A DNA stretch of 64,000 nt from a bacterium (GTDB taxonomy: Bacteria; Electryoneota; RPQS01; DYHQ01), in contig JAUXGA010000001.1 in assembly GCA_030622545.1 (NCBI GenBank), positions 124,001 to 188,000 on the forward strand, given 5' to 3'. Positions within the stretch are counted from its first letter, which is position 1, and every line of letters starts with the position of its first letter. Below the pieces are notes generated by a model. It worked only from the letters and a program-made list of their open reading frames with translations, made no database searches and was not told where the DNA came from. The position numbers were made by a program, and so were the translations under genes. Below are positions 7,811-15,962 of this stretch, in pieces.

Positions 7811-9268
7811 TTACCCGTGATTTTTTCGTTCCTGCTCAAGGTAACGAGTTTCCCATATGGCGTCGGATAGGCGACTAAATTCTTTTCCGTACTCCATCAT
7901 TCCTTCGCCATACATCGAATCTTCCAAAGCAAGGCGTCCGTTTTCGTCAATGGGTTGGGCGTGAACCTTATCAATGATTGCCCGCATCTCCCGATGGTGA
8001 TCCCTGTACGGGCAAGGAGCGATTAAATTCCCCTTTTCGTGATTCGGTCTTTCATAGAAATAATCCTTTTGCCACTGCCTGATTTTCGTAAATAGAGGTG
8101 ACAGTACCACGGTGTTTATATCCCCACCGGCAGCATACACCTCCTTTATGTTGTGGATGGAAAAAGGATTGAAAACGCAAGGGGCGACCGAACCGTTCCA
8201 ATCAATGTAGAGGTATCCTTCGCCGTTTCCACCACCTGCTGAGATACACCCATTGGAAGCCGAACCCGTATTCCAGAAATCGGCTATGAAAAGCCTGCGC
8301 TTTCGTATCAACTCCCAAGTGCGTTCGTACATCTTTATCCGCTGTTCCGGAGTAACCATTGTTTCCAGTGTGAAACCTCGTCCAATCGGCATATATTGGA
8401 AGATCCATTCATACAATGCGCCTTGTTGTTCGAAAAAGAAATTGACGAATTCGTCATCGAGAATTCGGCTGAAATTGTCCCGTGTGGCGGTGGCCGAAAT
8501 ACCAAATGGGACACCGGCCTGACGCAAATTGTCAAAGGCATTCAGAATCCGTTTAAAAACTCCTTTACCGCGCCGTCCGTCCGTTTCCCGCTCCAGACCT
8601 TCAACGGATATTGCCAGTGTGACATTTCCCAACTCAGCCAGCCTCTTGGCAACATCGGCAGTGATCAAGGTGCCGTTTGTGTAAACGAGAAAATACTGAT
8701 CGGAATGCCGTTCAAACACATCCAACAGGGTATTCACGCCGTCACGGTAAAGAAACGGCTCCCCACCGGAAATAACCGTGAAATGGCTGCCCCAGAGCTC
8801 TACTTTCTCCTTTAATATTCTATCAAAGACTTCGAAGGGGAGAGTGGCCCTCTGTGCCGCATCGCTCGCGGCATAGCAGCCCTGACACTTAAGATTGCAG
8901 CAAGCCGTGGGGCTGATCGTGATAAATCCGGGGGGACTTATCGTGTGTTCTTCAATAAACCGCCGACGAGCTTCAACGGGTTTAAACATGATCTTTCCTA
9001 AGAAAACCTCCGCCAACTTGTGACGCGGACTCGCGCCAATAAGTCCCCTGGAAAGACCTCTTTCAATAGAATTGATAAGAGCCATCGTCATAGCTGCCTT
9101 ATCCCGCTGAACTTGTTCAGGATAATCGCAACTGTTCTCTTCGACTAGCTTATGATAGGCGAAGTGTTCCAGGATTTTCCCAATGGATGGCCGCAGGATC
9201 GGCGTTGATGAGGCAAAATCCAGTATACCGATTCCTGTCTGGATGGGAATTAGGTTTGCAATGTTCAT
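7811..9268 (-). CDS. Radical SAM protein with SPASM-like C-terminal region
   Basis: Radical SAM enzymes reduce S-adenosylmethionine with a 4Fe-4S cluster. The CxxxCxxC motif is visible as CNLKCQGCY near residue 128, followed by ISGGEPF. The C-terminal half has spaced cysteines (NGCISAGGG, VAPCVF, APCPYRDHH) typical of SPASM-type auxiliary cluster regions. The ATG at 9268 is chosen because AGGAG lies about 7 nt upstream; the track start is 15 nt earlier. At 485 residues it has about 115 residues before the barrel. SPASM proteins modify peptides or small substrates; with no obvious precursor peptide nearby except the tiny ORF at 6396, the substrate is unknown. Confidence 0.88.
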   Translation of the reverse strand: MNIANLIPIQTGIGILDFASSTPILRPSIGKILEHFAYHKLVEENSCDYPEQVQRDKAAMTMALINSIERGLSRGLIGASPRHKLAEVFLGKIMFKPVEARRRFIEEHTISPPGFITISPTACCNLKCQGCYAASDAAQRATLPFEVFDRILKEKVELWGSHFTVISGGEPFLYRDGVNTLLDVFERHSDQYFLVYTNGTLITADVAKRLAELGNVTLAISVEGLERETDGRRGKGVFKRILNAFDNLRQAGVPFGISATATRDNFSRILDDEFVNFFFEQQGALYEWIFQYMPIGRGFTLETMVTPEQRIKMYERTWELIRKRRLFIADFWNTGSASNGCISAGGGNGEGYLYIDWNGSVAPCVFNPFSIHNIKEVYAAGGDINTVVLSPLFTKIRQWQKDYFYERPNHEKGNLIAPCPYRDHHREMRAIIDKVHAQPIDENGRLALEDSMYGEGMMEYGKEFSRLSDAIWETRYLEQERKNHG

Positions 9269-9293
9269 ATCGGTCTCCTGCATCTCTATGTAG

Positions 9294-9351
9294 ATTAGAC
9301 TCAGAAAGAAAATGTTATTTGGAAATAGATTTCATCGTTCTTATTGCCGTA
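9294..9351 (-). pseudogene. Remnant: C-terminal tail of a DUF1302-like porin
   Basis: On the minus strand this reads NDEIYFQITFSF and stop, nearly the same as the last residues of the intact porin ending at 11780 (NDEIYFQMTFSF). The nucleotide match is to 11773-11826. Only the tail survives. Confidence 0.75.
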
Positions 9352-9380
9352 GATTAACCTGTCACATCCTCTGGAGGTAA

Positions 9381-9403
9381 ATCATTACCATTTGATCTTT
9401 AGA
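9381..9403 (-). pseudogene. Remnant: tail of the 10734-type envelope gene
   Basis: Twenty-one bases (9381-9401) are identical to 10730-10750, which encode the last residues (LKIKW, stop) of the intact gene at 10734. It is too short to be functional and is a scar of a lost paralogue. Confidence 0.65.
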
Positions 9404-9410
9404 ACCTATC

Positions 9411-9545
9411 TCAAAATACGCGTTGCCAGATCAAATTGGCGGCAGCAAAGCAGAGTAAAGCATAATGAGCCACAAGGGTTTTTTCGAAACGAACCAGCAG
9501 CTTACGATACCGGTTCAGCCAACTGTGGCTAGCCTCGTCCAATCG
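9411..9545 (-). pseudogene. Remnant: C-terminus of an IS5-type transposase
   Basis: The minus-strand translation EASHSWLNRYRKLLVRFEK...LLCFAAANLIWQRVF, stop, matches the well-known C-terminal region of IS5-family DDE transposases (HSWLNRFRKLLVRYEK-type). No upstream part and no inverted repeats are present. The longer track ORF 9411-9626 is this remnant joined to unrelated sequence. Confidence 0.78.
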
Positions 9546-9567
9546 GCATATATTGAAAAATCTATTC
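9533..9567 (-). pseudogene. Remnant: internal fragment of the radical SAM gene
   Basis: Twenty-three bases at 9533-9555 are identical to 8376-8398 inside the radical SAM gene, and weaker similarity continues for about 20 nt. In the matching frame it reads IFQYMPIGRG. It abuts the transposase remnant. Confidence 0.65.
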
Positions 9568-10650
9568 CTATAATTGGTGTTCGATGCCAAGTCCTGTTGA
9601 CCAACCGGAATAATCCTGCATGCCATCTACGGATTTAGAAAAATGTACTTCATGGTAACGCTCATCGAAGACCAATCGCATCGAGCGACTCAAATTGATT
9701 TTTAGTCCGGCTCCGGCTTGCATACCGAGTGTCGTGGTGATATGCGTGGAAAAGGAAATTTCTCCTTTATTCACCGTGCGGCTGATGCTGGTGTGGTAAA
9801 TGGCCGGACCGATTGCAACATAAGGTTGAAGCCACTTGAGTTTATATGGATATAGCTCCATAGAGAGCGTGTAAGAATCCAGATTCACACGAGGTGGATA
9901 ATCTTTATCTGTGGGTTCAGCGCAGCAAATGTCGCGAATCCAGTCGCCAAATGATAAATTCACGGTCAGGAAATCCTGCAGCTTATACAAAAGATGAATT
10001 CTTCTGAATGGCGAACCATTCTTGCCGGATGGCCATGTGTCTATGCCATGACGCAGTGCACCTTTACTGTCCCAATAGCCGAACGAATAACCCACACTGA
10101 AACGCGAACGAAAATCCTCATCCGAGAGCAAATCGTAGTGGATTGCAAGATATGCTGCACTATTCATAGCCAGATTCATCACGACGCCATGCCAGAATTT
10201 CTTCACCTTATAATGTGGTATTTCGCCGCTGTGCGTAGGATAGAGTTTACGTCCGAACGGTTCTATTTGGTCTATGTCAGGAGCGACGCCTCCGACAGAC
10301 CCCCAAAACAGACGTGGATCTTTGCGCCATTCCGGGATGAGTAACGCGCAGCCAAGGAGTCCTTCACCGATAAAATAGTAGTATTCCGGTTGGTCGCTAT
10401 GCGGTTCATAGTTGCCGATATGATCGGAAATTCCATGCGACAGTACACCGACGAAGAACGCGGAACTGTAGGTGAGCACGCGGCTGGTCTTTGTTTCCTT
10501 GGGAGGCTTTGTCAGGTACTTGGCGAACAATGCACCCTCTAAAAAGTGGCGTGCCCCAACACCGGCTTGGACTGTGGAAACAGCAGGCGTCAAGGAAAAT
10601 GTGATGACACCAATAAGAAAAATCCATAGACGATTTAGAGTGTTGAACAT
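9568..10650 (-). CDS. Exported protein: membrane-associated N-terminal region plus outer-membrane beta-barrel
   Basis: The N-terminus has a signal peptide (LWIFLIGVITFSLTPAVSTVQA). Residues about 30-160 contain SHGISDHI, further hydrophobic stretches and GGVAPDIDQIE, vaguely like YdjM-type metal-dependent membrane hydrolases. Residues about 190-360 show alternating amphipathic strands (YVAIGPAIYHTS, MQAGAGLKINLS, STGLGIEHQL) of a small outer-membrane barrel. A fusion of these two parts is unusual. It lies in the cargo operon beside other envelope proteins and just upstream of the fragment patch, so its 3' end may itself have been rebuilt. The function is unknown. Confidence 0.6.
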   Translation of the reverse strand: MFNTLNRLWIFLIGVITFSLTPAVSTVQAGVGARHFLEGALFAKYLTKPPKETKTSRVLTYSSAFFVGVLSHGISDHIGNYEPHSDQPEYYYFIGEGLLGCALLIPEWRKDPRLFWGSVGGVAPDIDQIEPFGRKLYPTHSGEIPHYKVKKFWHGVVMNLAMNSAAYLAIHYDLLSDEDFRSRFSVGYSFGYWDSKGALRHGIDTWPSGKNGSPFRRIHLLYKLQDFLTVNLSFGDWIRDICCAEPTDKDYPPRVNLDSYTLSMELYPYKLKWLQPYVAIGPAIYHTSISRTVNKGEISFSTHITTTLGMQAGAGLKINLSRSMRLVFDERYHEVHFSKSVDGMQDYSGWSTGLGIEHQL

Positions 10651-10733
10651 TTCTTATAACCTAAAAGTGTTCGCGACTGTCCCATCCGAAATCCGACACC
10701 TGCAGAATTCAAAAACCATCAGAGATACGATCA

Positions 10734-11561
10734 TTACCATTTGATCTTTAATCCTGCTTTGCCCCACTTCTTGGTTAGTCCATTGTAGTAGTCAACGTCA
10801 TTGCATCTTTCATATTGAATAAACAATATTACAAGGCCACTTTTTCCAGAGACATTACTTTCCATTCCCAATGCGTAATCCGTATTCAATGAACTTTGTA
10901 TTGTACCACTCCCTTTTGTAAAAACATGAATCTCCGGACTCAACGTGAACAATACGCCTCGATAATCGAATATATCAACCTTCAACAATAACCCGAAATC
11001 CCACTTGTAATCATTCTGTAGGTTGTGAAAATACCTACCAAACGAGACTTCATAATACGAATTTCCAAGAAACTGCAACCTATTTCCCTGGCCGGAATTC
11101 TTGACATGATTTCCGATGAATTTATCAATAACTTTGAATTCAATCATTTCCCATTTCAGGTTCGAAGCCCCACCCCTATCAACATCATGATGGCATCGGT
11201 GATGGAATAATAGAAGCGACTGTCGGTTCAGAAAAGGGAAACCAATGCCAGATACTATATGGTAGCGAATAAAAATCGGATCAAATCTTGTTATATCGTG
11301 CTTGTTCTCAATGATGCTTTCAATATGTGCATTCAGTGGAACGTAGTAGTTTCCATATCGCAATAAATCTATATCAGCACCGATGCTGCCGTTCCAGTTG
11401 AATCGGTCATCATCTGTCAAGTATTTGAACCACATCCCTTGTCCATGTACTGAAGGCAGAAGTTCAAGGGTATAACCAAAGGTAGAACTAAAACTAAGAA
11501 GAACGGCAGTAATAACAAGGATTATATGTGTAAATTGTTTTTCCCCCTTTAGCGCTGTCAT
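10734..11561 (-). CDS. Secreted/outer-membrane protein, unknown family
   Basis: It is 275 residues with an N-terminal signal segment (IILVITAVLLSFSSTFG). The rest is rich in aromatic residues and short alternating strands (YYEVSFGRYFHN, WDFGLLLKVDIFDYRG, LVILFIQYERC), consistent with a beta-barrel. It has an odd HHRCHHDVDR cluster near residue 122 that could bind metal. The overall pattern distantly recalls DUF1207-type outer-membrane proteins. It is cotranscribed with the DUF1302-like porin upstream and the fusion protein downstream. Its last 21 coding bases recur as a scar at 9381. Confidence 0.55.
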   Translation of the reverse strand: MTALKGEKQFTHIILVITAVLLSFSSTFGYTLELLPSVHGQGMWFKYLTDDDRFNWNGSIGADIDLLRYGNYYVPLNAHIESIIENKHDITRFDPIFIRYHIVSGIGFPFLNRQSLLLFHHRCHHDVDRGGASNLKWEMIEFKVIDKFIGNHVKNSGQGNRLQFLGNSYYEVSFGRYFHNLQNDYKWDFGLLLKVDIFDYRGVLFTLSPEIHVFTKGSGTIQSSLNTDYALGMESNVSGKSGLVILFIQYERCNDVDYYNGLTKKWGKAGLKIKW

Positions 11562-11779
11562 AGAGTATCCTGGTGGATATCGGATTGTTTCCTATTTCTC
11601 GATAGAGCTCTGTCCTTGAGGCAAATTCTGTAGTTCGTTTTGTCTTATTCTTGGCAAACATCGTCCACTGTCCAGCACAGGGCCTGGATGCCTTCATACT
11701 TCGCTTGCTTATTGAACTCGTGGATTTTGCGATGAGAGCTGAAGCAATTTACTCCTCGAGTTGGTGGAAATTATTAGAC

Positions 11780-13117
11780 TCAGAAGGAAAATGTCATTTG
11801 GAAGTAGATTTCGTCATTGTTGTTGAATTGTCCAAACTGAGTTGAAGCGTCACCCTCCAGCAGTAAACCACCTATCACAAACTCAAAATCATCTACGGGG
11901 GAATAGGTCAGCTCCGGCCCTCCAAAGTAAGCGGAGTTGTCTCCAGTATCTTCGAAATCTGCAATTTCAGCAGCCATTGTCATTCGTACCTTCAGCTCAT
12001 CACGGATGAATTTCTTTTCAAGAGCGATGAGAAAATAATCCTCCAGGTTGTCAACACCTCGATCAGTGAAGAAGCCGTGCATGTATTGAGCATTAACATA
12101 GAGTCCGTTTGTGAAAGTATAGTCACCTCCGACAACAAATTTGAAATAGGGTTCATCATCAAGAGCTAATTGACTCTGGGTGCCGGACGGGGAAATGACA
12201 TGCGTATAAATCTCTTCTTCAGGAAAGAACATCGCTCCTTCAGCCCATACTCCCACATCACCGATTGTCCCGGCCATGTCCGCTCCTATGATATGCTGTC
12301 TTGGATATTCCAAGGTCAGGTGGACATCTGTTGTGCCGAGAGTGTCAACAGGGAGAATTTCCGCACGAGTTGGAAGCGCCCATTCATCACGGCTATACAC
12401 ATAGGAAAGCGACCAATCATAGTTTAAGAACGGTTTTTGTATTCTGATGCCGAGGTTCGCAGCATCCCTGGGACGATTTTCAGGGAGATGCACGTTGTCA
12501 TCGAGGGTGCGCAATGCAAGTCCCTGTGGTAACGGGAACGCTGGAGTCACTTCCCAACTTGATGATAAGGAACGCGCTGGTGTGAACACCGGAATGATGA
12601 CCCCCGTAACCGTGAATTCACCGGGGTAGTAATCCATACGAAGACCCAGAGTCGGAATTTTCTCGGTGAAGTCGAGAATGTCTTCGAAATCGTCCGGATT
12701 CAAATTGTCAACGACATTCATCTTATCAGCCGTTCCCCATGCAATTCGTTGTTTCCCAACGCGCAAATCCACATTGTCAAGAAGAAAGCCGTAAACATCA
12801 GCATAGGCTTCGTACAACTCGTGGCGCCAAGGTTGAATCCAGTCAGTATCACGAAGCTGCGCCGAATTACTCACTTCCGGATAGGCAAAATACCGGAGGC
12901 GCGATTCAGCATGAAAGAAGGTTTTCGTTGACCGTGCGTCTAACTTAAGAGCAAGGCGGGTTTCGTTCCTTGTGTACCTTTCATCATCAGGACGCCAGCG
13001 ACTGTCTGCTTTAAGATTACCGCTCACATCCACTACGGCCCCAACAGGGTGTGTCCCAAGTAAGAGAGCAAGCCCTCCTAAAAGAAGTGCTGCAATCGAT
13101 GTTGATATGTGATTCAT
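11780..13117 (-). CDS. DUF1302-like outer-membrane beta-barrel protein
   Basis: It is 445 residues with a signal peptide (IAALLLGGLALLLGTHPVGA) and a beta-barrel ending in FQMTFSF, with the aromatic C-terminus expected for BAM-assembled outer-membrane proteins. The segment VGKQRIAWGTADKMNVVDN near residue 120 is typical of the DUF1302/alginate-porin-like family. In many proteobacteria such a protein is encoded with an MMPL/RND transporter and a LolA-like or DUF1329 protein, as here. This suggests an outer-membrane exit for a hydrophobic substrate. That role is inferred from context; no substrate is known. Confidence 0.82.
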   Translation of the reverse strand: MNHISTSIAALLLGGLALLLGTHPVGAVVDVSGNLKADSRWRPDDERYTRNETRLALKLDARSTKTFFHAESRLRYFAYPEVSNSAQLRDTDWIQPWRHELYEAYADVYGFLLDNVDLRVGKQRIAWGTADKMNVVDNLNPDDFEDILDFTEKIPTLGLRMDYYPGEFTVTGVIIPVFTPARSLSSSWEVTPAFPLPQGLALRTLDDNVHLPENRPRDAANLGIRIQKPFLNYDWSLSYVYSRDEWALPTRAEILPVDTLGTTDVHLTLEYPRQHIIGADMAGTIGDVGVWAEGAMFFPEEEIYTHVISPSGTQSQLALDDEPYFKFVVGGDYTFTNGLYVNAQYMHGFFTDRGVDNLEDYFLIALEKKFIRDELKVRMTMAAEIADFEDTGDNSAYFGGPELTYSPVDDFEFVIGGLLLEGDASTQFGQFNNNDEIYFQMTFSF

Positions 13118-13143
13118 AGATTTTCTTTCTAATCTTACATGAA

Positions 13144-13887
13144 TTAGAAACGCTTCAGATAACGTTGCGTGAAACGCTTATCAGGAATGTTCTGGTCATG
13201 CACAACATTTTTCAAATCCATAGTCGTCTTGTGGTTGTCCTGAACATCCTCCATTTCGATGTGCTGCGGAGTCAAGTAACCATCGATCCGCTTCGTATCG
13301 GTCTGGGTCATAACCTTCAGGAGCCGCCCGGAACGGTCGTAGAATTCGACTTTGTCAGGCAACCTGGTTTCTTTATTAACCCACATAACCAATTTGCTGT
13401 AGTCGATTTCTGAATCCGGCTTCGGCACAAGTTCCAGAATGTAATGCTGGTCCGTCTCCTCTTGAAGAGTGGGGGTGTAGTCTTCCACATAATCATTCTG
13501 TGCCATATCGTCATAGGTGAAGTCGGTTCCCATGAAGTTCTCGTTTTTCACATGGGATGCGATACGTCGCACCTTGGCGAATGCAGGCATATAGAGGTAC
13601 ATCATATCATCTTCCAAGACCAGAAATCCCACACCCTTAACATCAGCCGGTGATAGAAAGCGAATGAGCCGTTTATCCGGACCCTTTTGCAGGAGAGTAA
13701 GCTCACGGTTTTTTGTTTCTCCCTTTTTATCTATCAATTGCATGGTTAAAAGAGCTTCCCTGTCTTCGGGAGCGTTCAAAGTATCTTCGACCGACTGCAA
13801 TATCTGAACAGGGTCAACGGCAGATGCGACGCTGACGCTGCCGATAAGAATCAAGCAGGATAGAAGTTGTTTCAAACGATTGAACAT
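13144..13887 (-). CDS. LolA-like outer-membrane lipoprotein-sorting protein
   Basis: The start at 13887 (MFNRLKQLL) is preferred because GAAAGGA precedes it; the track start lies 15 nt earlier. A signal peptide ends near SVASA. The mature part has the pattern of the LolA-like family PF17131: strands with RFLSPADVKGVGFLV, MYLYMPAFAKVRRI and NFMGTDFTYDDM. Such periplasmic proteins form an open barrel that binds acyl chains and are commonly encoded beside MMPL exporters. It probably ferries the exporter's lipid-like substrate across the periplasm. It lies 11 nt from the patatin gene in one operon. Confidence 0.87.
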   Translation of the reverse strand: MFNRLKQLLSCLILIGSVSVASAVDPVQILQSVEDTLNAPEDREALLTMQLIDKKGETKNRELTLLQKGPDKRLIRFLSPADVKGVGFLVLEDDMMYLYMPAFAKVRRIASHVKNENFMGTDFTYDDMAQNDYVEDYTPTLQEETDQHYILELVPKPDSEIDYSKLVMWVNKETRLPDKVEFYDRSGRLLKVMTQTDTKRIDGYLTPQHIEMEDVQDNHKTTMDLKNVVHDQNIPDKRFTQRYLKRF

Positions 13888-13898
13888 GGTGAATCCTT

Positions 13899-14855
13899 TC
13901 AATTTGCTTGTTGAAGATTTTGCAAAGCCTCTTTCGTTGCTTCTTCTCCCATAGCAATTATATCGCGGGCTTTATGCAGCTCCCACATCTGAATCCAACT
14001 AACATTCGGACGGATAATCAGGTCGGGCGGGTTTGCTTCCAGGTGCAGGCGAGTCAATTCACTTTCCGTCACACTGAAGGTTTGCCACAGGGCGTCTAAC
14101 ATATTGAGATGACGTAGTGTTTCTTCTTTCGATGCATTCCTACTAGAAATTTTCTCTAATAGCTTATTCTCTACTAAGAACCGCGAAAAACGGCCTATAA
14201 TAGGATGTTTCTCTAAACGATATTTACTGTTTTCTCGACTCTTATCTTTTTCTGAAATCAAATGTGCAGGCGGCGTCTTTTCGTCTATACGTGGATTCGC
14301 AAGTGGCACGGCGATTGTGTAAGGAGCACCCATTTCGCACAGTGCTCCAACAGGCACCGGATCTACCAAAGCACCATCCGCGAATATTCGTCCTTCCCAT
14401 TCAAATGGACGCAATATCATAGGGATCGAAATGCTGGCGCGTATCGCATCCACCAGTTTCCCCTGCGAAATGACAATGCGCTCTCCAGTGGCGAAATCTA
14501 CGGAGACTGCCCGGAAAGGGATAGGCAGGTCTTCGATTCTTTTATTCCCATATAGGGATTCAAGGAATTTCATAATAGTATTATCTGCAAAGAGGGATTG
14601 CTTTGACAATTTAGGTGTAAAAAACTTAAGCTGTCTTTTCCTGTCAATCTGCAGGCCGATTTCTTCCATCTCTGCTGGGGATATTCCTATGGCGTATGCC
14701 GCGCCAATGAGTGCCCCCATGCTGGATCCCGCTATGCAGCCTACTCGGACTCCGGTAGCTTCCAGTACTTTTAAGACCCCAATGTGTGCCAGGCCGCGCG
14801 CAGCACCGCTGCCGAGAGCGATTCCTACAGGCTGACGAATATCGAACTTCTTCAT
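13899..14855 (-). CDS. Patatin-like phospholipase (RssA type)
   Basis: Patatin-family serine hydrolases cleave acyl chains from lipids with a Ser-Asp dyad. Visible are the oxyanion loop GSGAARG, the nucleophile elbow GSSMG and the DGA motif with the catalytic Asp in FADGALVDPVP. The start at 14855 gives MKKFDIRQPVGIALGSG and a four-base ATGA overlap with the upstream GNAT-like gene, so the track start is too early. The 318 residues include a C-terminal region of about 120 residues of unclear role. There is no signal peptide, so it probably acts at the inner face of the membrane, supplying or recycling lipid for the neighbouring exporter system (inference). Confidence 0.9.
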   Translation of the reverse strand: MKKFDIRQPVGIALGSGAARGLAHIGVLKVLEATGVRVGCIAGSSMGALIGAAYAIGISPAEMEEIGLQIDRKRQLKFFTPKLSKQSLFADNTIMKFLESLYGNKRIEDLPIPFRAVSVDFATGERIVISQGKLVDAIRASISIPMILRPFEWEGRIFADGALVDPVPVGALCEMGAPYTIAVPLANPRIDEKTPPAHLISEKDKSRENSKYRLEKHPIIGRFSRFLVENKLLEKISSRNASKEETLRHLNMLDALWQTFSVTESELTRLHLEANPPDLIIRPNVSWIQMWELHKARDIIAMGEEATKEALQNLQQAN

Positions 14856-15961
14856 AACTCTTTCTCGTAGATTCGGTATTTCTTGTAAATCTCTCCACCG
14901 AGCGCAGTGTCGAAGCTGTTGATTTCGTGGTTGTCTTCGAGGTTCCATGAAAGCTCGCAGTTCTGAAATCCGTGACGAGCCGCCGCTTTTTCGCTCTCGT
15001 AATAGAGCACTACGTGCAAACCAGCGTGGCGAAATTCTTTCAACACTCCAAAGACAAACGCGCGCAGTCCGGTAATTTTTCTACGGTAGTAGGCAAACTT
15101 GGCTAATCCAGCCACCCCAAGAGTTCCATTCAAGTGCTTCAGCACCTGGTTGTAATCGGGAATGGTGATACTGACTCCTACAGGTTGTCCATCAATTTCC
15201 GCAAAAAGGACCAGATCAGGAATAGCCAGTGGTTTCAAAAACTTGGCCATCTCATCCATTTCTGCATCAGTCATCGGAACGGCACCCCAATTCTTTTCCC
15301 ACGCCTCGTTATAGATTTTCTTTATAATCTGGACTTCATCATTTACCTTCTTCATATTGATAGAGCGCACGGTTACGCCTGTTCGTTTGCGAATCACCTC
15401 ACAGGCTCGTTCAAATCGATCAGGAATACCCTTTGTGTTATCCTTGTAAAACGCGTATAGGTCTTTCGCTTTGTGAAACCCAAGTGTTTCCATTAATTCC
15501 AAATAGTAGGGAGGATTGTAAGGCATCATAATCACGGGCGCAGAATCGAACCCCTCTAACAGAAACGCGCATTCGGCGTTTATAGAAGGATTCATGGGGC
15601 CGCGCAGCCGTTCCATCCCCTTTGCCTTCACCCAGTCCTTCACGGCGTCCATTAATATAGCCGCTACATTCACATCATGAACTGATTCAAAGAATCCGAA
15701 AAAGGCAGTCCTTTCGTTATGGAATTGGTTGTGGTTATCATCTATAATCGCTGCGATCCTTCCCAAGACTCGCGAGCCATCCGCGCATAGGAATCGTTCG
15801 ATAACCGCGTGTTCCAGAAACGGATTGCTCTGGCGATGGAAAACCTTCTCTATTTCTTTTCGCAATGGAGGAACCCAGTTTGAATCATTGCGATAGAGCT
15901 GAAATGGAAATTCCACGAAGTATTCGCTATCCTTCTTCGTTCTTACGGGCACAATCTTCAT
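14852..15961 (-). CDS. GNAT-superfamily N-acyltransferase-like protein
   Basis: It is 369 residues without a signal peptide. Two regions look like GNAT folds: an N-terminal one (about 40-140) and a C-terminal one (about 190-350) with FAEIDGQPVGVSITIPDYNQ and a final ELSWNLEDN segment. This ending is typical of a family of about 380 aa annotated only as GNAT or hypothetical, often found in lipid gene clusters. The exact acyl donor is unknown. The gene overlaps the patatin gene by four bases and ends one base from the exporter gene, so it is tightly coupled with both. Confidence 0.72.
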   Translation of the reverse strand: MKIVPVRTKKDSEYFVEFPFQLYRNDSNWVPPLRKEIEKVFHRQSNPFLEHAVIERFLCADGSRVLGRIAAIIDDNHNQFHNERTAFFGFFESVHDVNVAAILMDAVKDWVKAKGMERLRGPMNPSINAECAFLLEGFDSAPVIMMPYNPPYYLELMETLGFHKAKDLYAFYKDNTKGIPDRFERACEVIRKRTGVTVRSINMKKVNDEVQIIKKIYNEAWEKNWGAVPMTDAEMDEMAKFLKPLAIPDLVLFAEIDGQPVGVSITIPDYNQVLKHLNGTLGVAGLAKFAYYRRKITGLRAFVFGVLKEFRHAGLHVVLYYESEKAAARHGFQNCELSWNLEDNHEINSFDTALGGEIYKKYRIYEKEL

Positions 15962-15962
15962 G

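Noticed and set aside
11651-11845. 64-aa plus-strand ORF between two minus-strand envelope genes
   Set aside because: It overlaps the end of the porin gene antisense and has no ribosome site or family resemblance.
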